A DNA stretch of 7,685 nt from an uncultured Taibaiella sp. (GTDB lineage Bacteria > Bacteroidota > Bacteroidia > Chitinophagales > Chitinophagaceae). The first letter of the stretch is position 1. Every line of letters begins with the position of its first letter. Below are positions 1 to 6,697 of the stretch, piece by piece. A program made the position numbers and the translations under genes. The DNA is taken from NCBI GenBank assembly GCA_946886975.1, contig CAMPJV010000115.1, forward strand, positions 1-7,685. Direction: 5' to 3'. The notes under the pieces are model-generated. The model had not been told where the DNA came from, did no database searches, and saw only the letters and a list, made by a program, of their open reading frames with translations.

Positions 1-1297
1 AATCAGGTACACGGACGGCAGTTCGTATTGCATATAGTGTTGTAATGCACCCTACTATAACCAGGAAGAGTGAACTGTTCCTGTGAATATTCAACCTGGG
101 TCCATTGCCCGTTGCAAGGGAGATAACTGAGAGCAATGCCAATATAAAACCTAAAGACGGCGCATATAGGAATCGATCGCCCATTGTCGACCCGATCGTA
201 ATAACCAAATTGGCTACGGGCAACAGTAATAAGAAGAATAAGATAATGGCGAAAGAATATATAGTCTTCTTTCTCAATGAGAAAATGGAATACACCAATA
301 AGCCCAATACAATTAAAAGCGAGGCAAGCGCCACCGGATCCGCAAGGTCGGAAAGAGGAATCTGATTAAAAGAGTAGTCGCTGGACAATGTGAGGGGGAA
401 CAGCAGTAAGAGGAGGTATTTCCCGATAATCTTAAAGATGGTGCCGAAACGCTCTGATGAATTTGTCGCTGCAGCAAGTGAGTTATTAATAATTTCCATC
501 TTGCCAGACAAGAAGGTCTCGTCCAGGACAAGATTTCGTGTTAATAGATAAAGAGCAGCAACTCCAATGAACCCTAAAGCAGGAATGATCTTCACCCGTA
601 TGGGCGCAACCGTGAAGAAATACAATCCCAACGGAATAACCAGCGCAAACATTATCGCGCTTTCCTTAGAGTAACAGGCTATTCCAAAGCAGAGAAGAGC
701 GATTGCTAAAGCGGAAGACTTTTGAGCCTCAGCATAACGAAACGCATAAATAAAGCTCAATGCCCCAAAGAGAAACGCCATTATTTCGTCGCGGCTCTTA
801 ATATTAGCCACTACCTCTGTATGTACAGGATGTGCCATAAATAGCAAGGCTCCCAGGAAGAGATATTGGCTTTTTGCAGTTGGGAAGATGTGCCTGAGGA
901 GCCGGTAAACTACGACGGCAGTGAGGGCGTACAGCAGTATGTTTATCCAGTGTGACGGCTTAGGATCGTTGCCATATAGCTCGTGCTCTATTGCAAACAT
1001 TACAAGAGGCACAGGCCTATAGGTGCCGGAGTTGTCGTTGTTCAGGCCAACCGTCGAGCCTTTGGTAACAAGGTCCGGAATACCTGCAGTGCCTTGCTGG
1101 ACAAAACGATTGTTTGTTGTGACGATAGGATCGTCGAGGACATAGCCAAATTCTGATGATTGTCCATAAAGGATAATGGCACCGATGAAAAGCAACACTT
1201 CAAAGAGATACCTGTATGGCTTGAGCTGGGACGTCTTTTCTTTTCCCGGAAGTGGCTTAGCCGGTTCAGGTTTTCCCTTAGTCTGTTTTTTAGCCAT
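1..1297 (-). CDS. TMTC-like GT-C membrane glycosyltransferase, partial (C-terminus beyond window)
   Basis: The frame is open from the ATG at 1297 to the left edge, giving 432 residues with no stop; the C-terminus lies outside. After a basic Lys/Pro-rich tail (residues 1-30) there are about ten hydrophobic segments. Landmarks match the TMTC/DUF1736 class of GT-C transferases: DDP at 55-57 in the first extracytoplasmic loop (the usual acidic catalytic or metal site of GT-C folds), TYRPV at 92-96, HPVHTEVVANIKSRDE at 156-171, CYSKES at 208-213, DYSF at 307-310 and GDRFLYAPSLGF at 373-384. Eukaryotic TMTC proteins transfer mannose from dolichyl-phosphate-mannose to secreted proteins. A bacterial member would probably use a polyprenyl-phosphate sugar on the periplasmic side, which is inference. 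The TPR repeats expected after the membrane domain are not in view. It is a paralogue of the divergent gene starting at 1427. No Shine-Dalgarno is visible; the start was chosen because it gives a short cytosolic tail before helix 1. Confidence 0.82.
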   Translation of the reverse strand, partial: MAKKQTKGKPEPAKPLPGKEKTSQLKPYRYLFEVLLFIGAIILYGQSSEFGYVLDDPIVTTNNRFVQQGTAGIPDLVTKGSTVGLNNDNSGTYRPVPLVMFAIEHELYGNDPKPSHWINILLYALTAVVVYRLLRHIFPTAKSQYLFLGALLFMAHPVHTEVVANIKSRDEIMAFLFGALSFIYAFRYAEAQKSSALAIALLCFGIACYSKESAIMFALVIPLGLYFFTVAPIRVKIIPALGFIGVAALYLLTRNLVLDETFLSGKMEIINNSLAAATNSSERFGTIFKIIGKYLLLLLFPLTLSSDYSFNQIPLSDLADPVALASLLIVLGLLVYSIFSLRKKTIYSFAIILFFLLLLPVANLVITIGSTMGDRFLYAPSLGFILALLSVISLATGNGPRLNIHRNSSLFLVIVGCITTLYAIRTAVRVPD

Positions 1298-1330
1298 GTG
1301 TAAATATGGTGATTTAGAACCTGCTTTCAA

Positions 1331-1363
1331 GGTGAGTTAAGTGACCAATCACAAAAGCTCACC
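1331..1363. promoter_or_regulatory. Nested inverted repeat between the divergent TMTC-like genes
   Basis: The outer arms are GGTGAG (1331-1336) and CTCACC (1358-1363), extendable inward by a T-G wobble and a T-A pair. Inside them lies a second hairpin, GTGA-CCAA-TCAC (1341-1352). The 33 bp element is 33 bp from the leftward start (1297) and 63 bp from the rightward start (1427). It could be a shared operator or a 5' leader structure for the leftward gene. I found no full Bacteroidota -33/-7 pair in this 129 bp spacer, so the promoters are unassigned. Confidence 0.35.
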
Positions 1364-1426
1364 AGGCACAGTCCGAAGGCATCTATAAAAATAGTGGAAA
1401 TCAGTATATTAGGGTAATCATTTGGA

Positions 1427-3529
1427 ATGAAAAAAAATAAGGCAAGAGGTAATACACAGGCGGCTAAACCCGGGCAGGTTCCACGTAATGACCAAACAGC
1501 AGACCCGCAAGGGAGCAAATCAACGTCCAGCCCTAAGCTGAAGTGGCTTCTGGTGCTGAGCATATTCGCCGCTTCCCTACTCCTTTACGGTAACACTTTT
1601 ACTCACCAGTTTACTTTAGATGACCCGGGTATCGTTAATAATAATAGGATTACGAAGGCGCCAGTAAGCCTCGAAAACATTAAAGTAATCTTTTCCACTC
1701 CATTGCGAAGGGGGCAAATGGACATAGAAAACTCACTTTACAGACCTTTTACTAAGCTATTCTTTAACCTGGAGTGGAACCTATTTGGTGGAAGTGCCAC
1801 AGCCTTCCACATCGTAAACGTTGTTTTATATGGGATATTAGGAGCGCTGATCTATCTGGTCCTATATGATGCACTAAACAGGAAATGGGTGTTGCCCTAC
1901 ATTATAGCGCTTCTATTCATATTTCACCCTATCCACACAGAGGTAGTGGCCAACGTTAAAAATGGCGAGGAAATACTGAGCATGATAGGCATCATGGGTG
2001 CAATGAGGTGTATACAGTTATATTTTTCTACTAAAAAGAAGTGGTGGCTGGCAGGGGGTGCCGGCCTATTCCTGATGGCTTTATTTTCAAAAGAATCGTC
2101 TGTGGTGGCGGCCGGACTGTTCCCGCTGTTTATCTATTACTTTATTGCGACAGATAAAAAGCATATTCTAAAGGTATCCGGAGTTATGCTTTTCTGCGCC
2201 CTGGCGTTCCTATTCTGCAGGTGGCGAGTGCTTGACGGGCTACCTCAACTTAGAGTAAACCCACTGGATAATCTACTTGTTCTGTGCCAGGATGGAGCAG
2301 AGCGATTTGCAACAGCTACAGGCCTGATGGGCGTTTATCTGTTTAAATTCGTGGCTCCGCATCCCCTTTCCTGTGACTATTCGTTCTCCTCTTTTGAACC
2401 GATAAACTTTGGTTCACCCATGTTTCTAGTGTCAGCATTAGTGTTCACTGGATTATTTGTATATGCGATTAAGGGTTTCAGAACCAAGGGGCTGGTAAGC
2501 TTTGGCATCGGGTGGTTTTTCATCGGGATGGCCATAAGCAGTAATATCTTCATACTTATAGGCACCTCGTTTGCTGAACGGCTGCTATTCCTGCCGTCAT
2601 TAGGGTTGTGTATCAGTGTGGTTGGGCTTGCTGCGAAATTAGTCGGAAGGGTGCAAGAGGCCCCTTCCCTAATCGAGTCCTTTAAGTCCTCACCACGTTT
2701 GTGGATGGTGTTTGTGCCTGTGTTTGCACTGTTCGGATTCAAAACCATAGACAGGAACGCAGTCTGGGCGAATGATGTGGAACTGTTCGCTACGGACGTG
2801 AAGAACTATCCAAATTCCGTGCACCTACTCTTTTATATGGGCAACCATCAGTGGGGGATGGAGCCGCAGGAGGTGGTGGATGAACAAATAGAACAGCTAG
2901 GCTACTCCCCCGACCAGGTGACTGACTCTGCGCAAAAGGAAGGCATGCTCGTCATCCATTACCTGTCGAGGGCATATAATATATATCCAGAGCTGCCAGC
3001 TGAATCGTATTACTACCTGGGCAAGGCTTATAATGCAAAGCGACAATTTGACAGTGCCCTATTCTTCCTTCGGAAGTCCCTGACCAGGTATTCGACTGTG
3101 ACGACTGAGGCATACTACCAGATCGGGCTGGTGTATAAAAGCACTGAGCAACTTGACAGTGCATGGCGCTATTTATCACTGGCATATGAGGGTGACCCTA
3201 AGAACCCGGCATATATGAACAACTTAGGTATTCTTTATTGTACGCTCAATAAACCGGCCGATGCATTGCCTCTTTTTAAAGGAGCACATGCGATAAACCC
3301 GAAAGCAACGGACTTTATGAACAATTTAGGAGCGGTATATGGAAACCTTGGACAGCCGGACAGTGCGATATGGTGGTTTGAACGGGTGCTGGACGTAGAA
3401 CCTTCAAATACCGTTGCTCTGAACTTTTTAGACTTCACGTGGCGCAACAAGGGAGAAGTAATGAAGGCCGATGAATATAAAAGGCGGGCAGAGGCATCGG
3501 GAACCCGAAAAGGTGTGGCAGGGTTCTAA
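1427..3529 (+). CDS. TMTC-like GT-C membrane glycosyltransferase with C-terminal TPR repeats
   Basis: This is a complete 700-residue protein. Residues 1-38 form a basic, low-complexity cytosolic tail, and about 11-12 membrane segments fill 39-440. GT-C/TMTC landmarks are DDP at 65-67, YRPF at 105-108, HPIHTEVVANVKNGEE at 167-182, SKES at 221-224, DYSF at 317-320 and AERLLFLPSLG at 383-393. A link with the WANDVELF motif (447-454) follows. A helical tail then carries about four TPR units near 526-558, 562-592, 594-627 and 628-661; recurring patterns such as YYLGKAY and MNNLGAVY mark them. In this architecture the membrane part probably transfers a sugar from a lipid carrier and the TPRs bind the acceptor protein outside the membrane (family knowledge plus inference). 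It is a diverged paralogue of the gene at 1-1297, which aligns across the membrane domain. The ATG has only a weak GGA upstream. The sugar, acceptor and host pathway cannot be read from sequence. Confidence 0.85.
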   Translation: MKKNKARGNTQAAKPGQVPRNDQTADPQGSKSTSSPKLKWLLVLSIFAASLLLYGNTFTHQFTLDDPGIVNNNRITKAPVSLENIKVIFSTPLRRGQMDIENSLYRPFTKLFFNLEWNLFGGSATAFHIVNVVLYGILGALIYLVLYDALNRKWVLPYIIALLFIFHPIHTEVVANVKNGEEILSMIGIMGAMRCIQLYFSTKKKWWLAGGAGLFLMALFSKESSVVAAGLFPLFIYYFIATDKKHILKVSGVMLFCALAFLFCRWRVLDGLPQLRVNPLDNLLVLCQDGAERFATATGLMGVYLFKFVAPHPLSCDYSFSSFEPINFGSPMFLVSALVFTGLFVYAIKGFRTKGLVSFGIGWFFIGMAISSNIFILIGTSFAERLLFLPSLGLCISVVGLAAKLVGRVQEAPSLIESFKSSPRLWMVFVPVFALFGFKTIDRNAVWANDVELFATDVKNYPNSVHLLFYMGNHQWGMEPQEVVDEQIEQLGYSPDQVTDSAQKEGMLVIHYLSRAYNIYPELPAESYYYLGKAYNAKRQFDSALFFLRKSLTRYSTVTTEAYYQIGLVYKSTEQLDSAWRYLSLAYEGDPKNPAYMNNLGILYCTLNKPADALPLFKGAHAINPKATDFMNNLGAVYGNLGQPDSAIWWFERVLDVEPSNTVALNFLDFTWRNKGEVMKADEYKRRAEASGTRKGVAGF

Positions 3530-3553
3530 GGGATAGCGAACAGGGATGGAGCC

Positions 3554-5260
3554 CTATTGAGCTGCCGTTGGTAAGTCTTTCCTTTTAAATATTAAAACGA
3601 AGTTGTCGGATGTGGGAGCGTAATTGAGCGCCTCAGCGCCCCATTTGTATATAGAACCGGATGGCTGCATATCGGTAATTCCTACTATGGAGTAGTTGTC
3701 CTGTGCGTATATTGTGAACCAATCGAAAATAAGCGATGGAGCTCCGGGGCTTCGCAGCCAGGAGTAGTTTACAACGCAAGAGACTAAGAATTTGGGCTTC
3801 GCGGCCTCTATTTCCTTTATCATCTCCTTCTGCATCTGGAGGTTATAAGCCTGAGGCTCGACAAGAGCATAGGTATAAATATAGCCGGTGGCCGAACGAC
3901 GATCAGCATACAGGAATATCTGTGGCTCGGAACCCATTATGGCAATTTTGTCGGTAGAAGAACTGTTTCTTTTGATGTAGTCAGCTATTTCTACTGACTC
4001 GACGAAAGGATTAGCACCGTAATATGCCTTAGAAACTTCAAGTGGTTCTGCGGCCATGTAATATGCCTTAGCAGATGTGACCACGGAGATAAAGATCACC
4101 GCGAATATTATCATAGGAACGTAGGCGAGGGACCGGAGCTTAAGGAACCGGGAAGCCAGATCGGAGAGGTAATATATAGAAATGGCAGCGAGGAGCCCTA
4201 CAGCGGGCAGAAAGCTTACGAAATAATGGGAGCGAAAGAGCAGGCCAGGGCAAACCGTAAGGAAGGCAAATAGTGCAAAGAGCACGGCGATGATCTTTTG
4301 GGTGAGTGAAAGGCCGGAGAGAAAGGTGAGGCCAAGGCCAGCAAAAAAGAGGATCCATATGACCTTAAATTCTTCCCACATTGGCGCGAACATCATGGAC
4401 AACAACATTTTGCCCTCTTCCAAGGACACCCGCCCGACATACTCGGAGGCGTAGGTAACGGTCCAGAACCAGAACTTATCGAAAGCTCCGGCACCCAGTA
4501 ATATAAGTACCGTCAGGAGGTATGGGATAACGGCTCCAATGGAAAAGCCAAATCCATGGATGGCAACTGTACTTATCTTCTGCTTTTGGTGCAGCCAGGC
4601 TATGAGCAAGAGGGAGAGACCCCCGAAAACAATGAAGAAGACCGCCTGCTGCTTCATTAGAAAAGCCAGTCCAAACATGGACCCTGATAATAGACCGGCG
4701 AGTAAGGAAGCTTTGTTGTAGTAGCGCGAAAGGAAGAACAGCCCAAGGGAGACAAAGAAGCCAATGAAATGAGTGGCGTGAGCTGCAAAGCCTAAAAAGG
4801 CCGGACTCAAGGTCATCAGGGCGTAGACGGAAGCCGCAAAAAAGGCGATTTGTGAATTGTATAACTTCCTGAAGGCCAGGAACAGAAATACGGAGGTAGC
4901 GGCATTAATAAGGAGAAGTCCTAAATGGATACCAGAAATGGTGGCGCCCAGGACTGACATTAATAAAGCATACATGGCGTAAGTGCCCGGCAGCTTCATA
5001 TTATAGGCGGACTTGTAAGGTGCGACCCCTTCTAAAATCAACTTACCGATATAGGCATACTCCCCTTCGTCTCTTTCAAGGGGAATATCAAGAAGGCCAA
5101 AACGGATGAGCGCTACGCAAAAGAGCACAATAAGAAGCGCTATGAGGTTGGGGTCAAAACGGGCCGGGGAAGCTTTGGCAGGCTCCTGCGCTACCGCCGA
5201 GCGTTTTTCATTCTTAGCTGGAGCCTTCTTTACAATTACTGGAGCTGCTCTCTTAGACAT
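3554..5260 (-). CDS. PMT/ArnT-like glycosyltransferase (GT-C, family 39 type)
   Basis: This is a complete 568-residue polytopic membrane protein. A basic Lys/Ala-rich tail (1-38) precedes helix 1 (about 39-57). ERDEGEYAY at 62-70 is the acidic first-loop motif of PMT_2 glycosyltransferases, where the Asp-Glu pair contributes to catalysis. KLPGTYAMY (89-97), MKQQAVFF (202-209) and RSHYF (343-347) are further family-style landmarks. About ten membrane segments end near 397. A soluble C-terminal part (400-568) with MGSEPQIFLYADRRSATGY (442-460) matches the extracytoplasmic tail common in this family. The likely role is transfer of a sugar from a polyprenyl-phosphate donor to a protein, lipid or glycan on the outer face of the inner membrane; donor and acceptor are unknown. 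It converges on the TMTC-like gene with only 24 bp between stops, and ends in TAG. No clear promoter or Shine-Dalgarno was found upstream. Confidence 0.85.
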   Translation of the reverse strand: MSKRAAPVIVKKAPAKNEKRSAVAQEPAKASPARFDPNLIALLIVLFCVALIRFGLLDIPLERDEGEYAYIGKLILEGVAPYKSAYNMKLPGTYAMYALLMSVLGATISGIHLGLLLINAATSVFLFLAFRKLYNSQIAFFAASVYALMTLSPAFLGFAAHATHFIGFFVSLGLFFLSRYYNKASLLAGLLSGSMFGLAFLMKQQAVFFIVFGGLSLLLIAWLHQKQKISTVAIHGFGFSIGAVIPYLLTVLILLGAGAFDKFWFWTVTYASEYVGRVSLEEGKMLLSMMFAPMWEEFKVIWILFFAGLGLTFLSGLSLTQKIIAVLFALFAFLTVCPGLLFRSHYFVSFLPAVGLLAAISIYYLSDLASRFLKLRSLAYVPMIIFAVIFISVVTSAKAYYMAAEPLEVSKAYYGANPFVESVEIADYIKRNSSSTDKIAIMGSEPQIFLYADRRSATGYIYTYALVEPQAYNLQMQKEMIKEIEAAKPKFLVSCVVNYSWLRSPGAPSLIFDWFTIYAQDNYSIVGITDMQPSGSIYKWGAEALNYAPTSDNFVLIFKRKDLPTAAQ

Positions 5261-5346
5261 TGTGATTGAGGTGATCAGGAAACATATAAAGATAACAAAA
5301 AGGTTAAGTAGATAGTAGTGCAGGGGAGTAAGGGCCTAAGAAGATA

Positions 5347-5376
5347 ATCCCGCCAGTTCCGGAGAAGAGGCGGGAT
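5347..5376 (-). terminator. Candidate Rho-independent terminator of the 5416-6012 gene
   Basis: Perfect 8 bp arms ATCCCGCC (5347-5354) and GGCGGGAT (5369-5376) enclose a 14 nt loop. Read on the minus strand the hairpin is followed by TATCTTCTTAG, a partial T-tract. On the plus strand no T-run follows. It lies 40-69 bp past the TAA of the minus-strand gene ending at 5416, so it most likely ends that transcript and separates it from the glycosyltransferase gene starting at 5260. Confidence 0.55.
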
Positions 5377-5386
5377 CGTAGTATCT

Positions 5387-5415
5387 GGCGGCAAAGAAGG
5401 CTACATGTTGTCGCC
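5387..5415. other. Stem-loop abutting the stop codon of the unknown gene
   Basis: The arms GGCGGCAA (5387-5394) and TTGTCGCC (5408-5415) can form 8 pairs around a 13 nt loop. With a G-U pair the stem is complete in plus-strand RNA; minus-strand RNA has one A-C mismatch. It begins immediately after the TAA of the minus-strand gene and stands 10 bp from the terminator-like hairpin, so the 3' end carries two consecutive GC-rich hairpins. It may protect the 3' end or assist termination. Confidence 0.35.
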
Positions 5416-6012
5416 TTAATAAGCCGTAAGTTTCTTTTTCGTTTTCAGGATGTTCTCTGCCATTAGCTGGAAGAGTTTCTGACCAACCTTTCTTGACTTG
5501 TACTGCTTGTTGACCTCGTTGAAGGTGAAGCCTCCCACCATGGACTTGTCAATGTCTTTATTATCAACCTTCCAGTAGTCGAGAGGATGACGAGAGAAGA
5601 GCGCTAAGTGCTGATCTGACAGGGGATGGATATTCTTGGAAGCAAAGCCGGCAGCTGTCTTTGGGTATTTGAATGTCAGTTCGATAGGATCTTCGAGGCC
5701 ATCGAGGTAGAATACTACTTTGTCGCCCATATTGAGGGGGAAAGCCTTAAAGGTAGAAGTGATCTCTATAAAGTTGAAGAAGGGATATGAAAAAAAGCTG
5801 ATGCCGATGTAGGATGCCTTTTTGTAAGGAGGAAGCTCACGCCCGATCAGGGACAACACTGCATTGTTCTTCGCATGTGGCACAAAGGGGTATGTCTTGA
5901 TAAAATCCTCATCACTATTGTCGGACACCTGCAAGATCTTCGCTGCGAACCGCTCGAACTCTGAATTACTCTGATTTACGATTCCTGCTTTCACTTTATA
6001 GATGATTGACAT
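5416..6012 (-). CDS. Hypothetical protein of 198 residues, no recognised domain
   Basis: I do not recognise this family. The ATG at 6012 gives 198 residues. An upstream in-frame GTG at 6045 would add 11, but it falls at the predicted transcription start of the promoter at 6051-6081, so the ATG is preferred. There is no signal peptide or membrane helix, and the protein appears soluble and cytoplasmic. It seems beta-rich in the centre: YIGISFFSYPFFNFIEIT followed by MGDKVVFYLDGLEDPIELTF looks like paired strands with an acidic turn. A Pro/Leu-Ser-His stretch then leads to HPLDYWKV, and the C-terminus is helical and strongly basic (KSRKVGQK through KTKKK). It is a single-gene unit with its own promoter and terminator, between the glycosyltransferase cluster and the divergent beta-oxidation gene. 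It shows no obvious functional tie to either side. Stop is TAA. Confidence 0.75.
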   Translation of the reverse strand: MSIIYKVKAGIVNQSNSEFERFAAKILQVSDNSDEDFIKTYPFVPHAKNNAVLSLIGRELPPYKKASYIGISFFSYPFFNFIEITSTFKAFPLNMGDKVVFYLDGLEDPIELTFKYPKTAAGFASKNIHPLSDQHLALFSRHPLDYWKVDNKDIDKSMVGGFTFNEVNKQYKSRKVGQKLFQLMAENILKTKKKLTAY

Positions 6013-6050
6013 GGTTTTTGGTAATGGTCTTTTTATTCCTACCACTAAGA

Positions 6051-6081
6051 CAAAGCTGAAAAATGAGGGCGCTGCTGCAAA
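6051..6081 (-). promoter_or_regulatory. Bacteroidota-type promoter for the 5416-6012 gene
   Basis: Read on the minus strand, TTTG (6081-6078) is followed after exactly 19 bp by CAGCTTTG (6058-6051). This fits the primary-sigma consensus of Bacteroidota, TTTG-N19-21-TAnnTTTG, with one mismatch (C for the first T). Transcription would start near 6044-6047, giving a leader of roughly 33 nt before the ATG at 6012. It is the best promoter match in the window. Confidence 0.55.
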
Positions 6082-6093
6082 CTAAACAGGCGG

Positions 6094-6162
6094 CGTTAAC
6101 TCATGCTTACCAATTCGTTAACTTAGAGTTAGTAAAAAAACATACCAATTATAGTAAAAAAC
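6094..6162. repeat. Direct repeats and A-tracts at 22 bp spacing upstream of the promoter
   Basis: CGTTAACT occurs at 6094-6101 and 6116-6123, 22 bp apart and each containing the palindrome GTTAAC. AGTAAAAAA(A)C occurs at 6131-6141 and 6153-6162, again 22 bp apart. TACCAATT occurs at 6108-6115 and 6143-6150. TAACT-TAG-AGTTA (6119-6131) is a small inverted repeat overlapping the second copy. The block begins 13 bp upstream of the TTTG element of the 6012 promoter. A 22 bp pitch is about two helical turns, which fits cooperative protein binding or A-tract curvature. Confidence 0.45.
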
Positions 6163-6389
6163 GAAGACTTAAATATATCTGTTATTCTCTATTGTAAATC
6201 AGTAGTAATCAGAAAGCATTTCCCGCTGAAAGGGGCCCTGGGAGACAGTTTAAAGAACATGATATATATATTGGTGGAAGTAGACGGAATGCTTGTGGAC
6301 TGCCGATAAAATACCAGGACTCCCTACAGGCAAACAGAGGCGCAAGACAACATATACAAGAGGCCGAGGGATAAAACCATCGGGACAGA

Positions 6390-6554
6390 TTAATCTATTT
6401 TGTAATAGATAGCGGCGTATCCAATGAAGAAGACGAGAGCTATCGTGAGCTATGGCAGATAAGCCTGTGTGCAGATGGCGGGGAGCCAGGCGAATGCTCC
6501 CATGTAGAGGCAGGGGAGATGGGTAGTAAAGCCTAGGATAAGCCTACGATAAGT
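6390..6554 (-). pseudogene. Possible remnant of a small membrane-protein gene
   Basis: On the minus strand one frame reads 34 codons (6554-6453) including LYMGAFAWLPAICTQAYLP, then a TAG (6452-6450). It continues 19 codons as LTIALVFFIGYAAIYYKID to a TAA at 6392-6390. Two hydrophobic segments flanking a single in-frame stop resemble a broken two-helix protein; TAG could derive from TGG or CAG. The caution is that the minus strand is pyrimidine-rich here, which favours hydrophobic codons by chance, and its first codons run through the 11 bp tandem repeats. I recognise no family. Confidence 0.2.
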
Positions 6555-6584
6555 CTAGGATGAGCCTGGGATAAGTCTGGGATG
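6530..6584. repeat. 11 bp tandem repeat, five contiguous copies
   Basis: Five units of exactly 11 bp begin at 6530, 6541, 6552, 6563 and 6574, with consensus AG[CT]CT[AG][GC]GAT[AG]. Unit types alternate: units 1, 2 and 4 begin AGCC and end ATA, while units 3 and 5 begin AGTC and end ATG. There is therefore a 22 bp higher-order repeat: units 2+3 and 4+5 match at 19 of 22 positions. The period is not a multiple of three and stop codons occur in it, so it is not coding. It lies about 200 bp upstream of the dehydrogenase start. Confidence 0.85.
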
Positions 6585-6697
6585 ACTCTTCGCAGAGCCC
6601 CTCAGAACATGTGGCAAATACTCATTGAATGTGGTGAGAAGCATGTGTATATGGGATGGTGGGATCATGTGAAGAGGTACTGTGGTCGAAGAGGCAA

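Noticed and set aside
2377..2748. 123-codon open frame on the minus strand inside the second TMTC-like gene
   Set aside because: It lies wholly within a well-supported gene on the other strand and encodes low-complexity Asn/Pro-rich sequence with no domain pattern.
3541..3556. Possible bidirectional terminator between the convergent stops (AGGG-ATGGAG-CCCT)
   Set aside because: The stem has only 4 pairs, overlaps a stop codon and has no T-run on either side.
6013..6045. GTG at 6045 as the start of the unknown gene
   Set aside because: It would begin at the predicted transcription start and adds 11 residues without character; the ATG at 6012 fits the promoter better.
6259..6309. Short frame of 16 codons beginning at ATG 6259
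   Set aside because: Too short, without ribosome site or promoter, in otherwise featureless sequence.
6375..6533. Acidic open frame of about 50 codons on the plus strand
   Set aside because: It has no usable start codon near its beginning and no ribosome site; the polar composition is the expected mirror of the hydrophobic minus-strand frame.
6530..6584. CRISPR array
   Set aside because: The units are contiguous 11 bp copies with no spacers and there are no cas genes in view.
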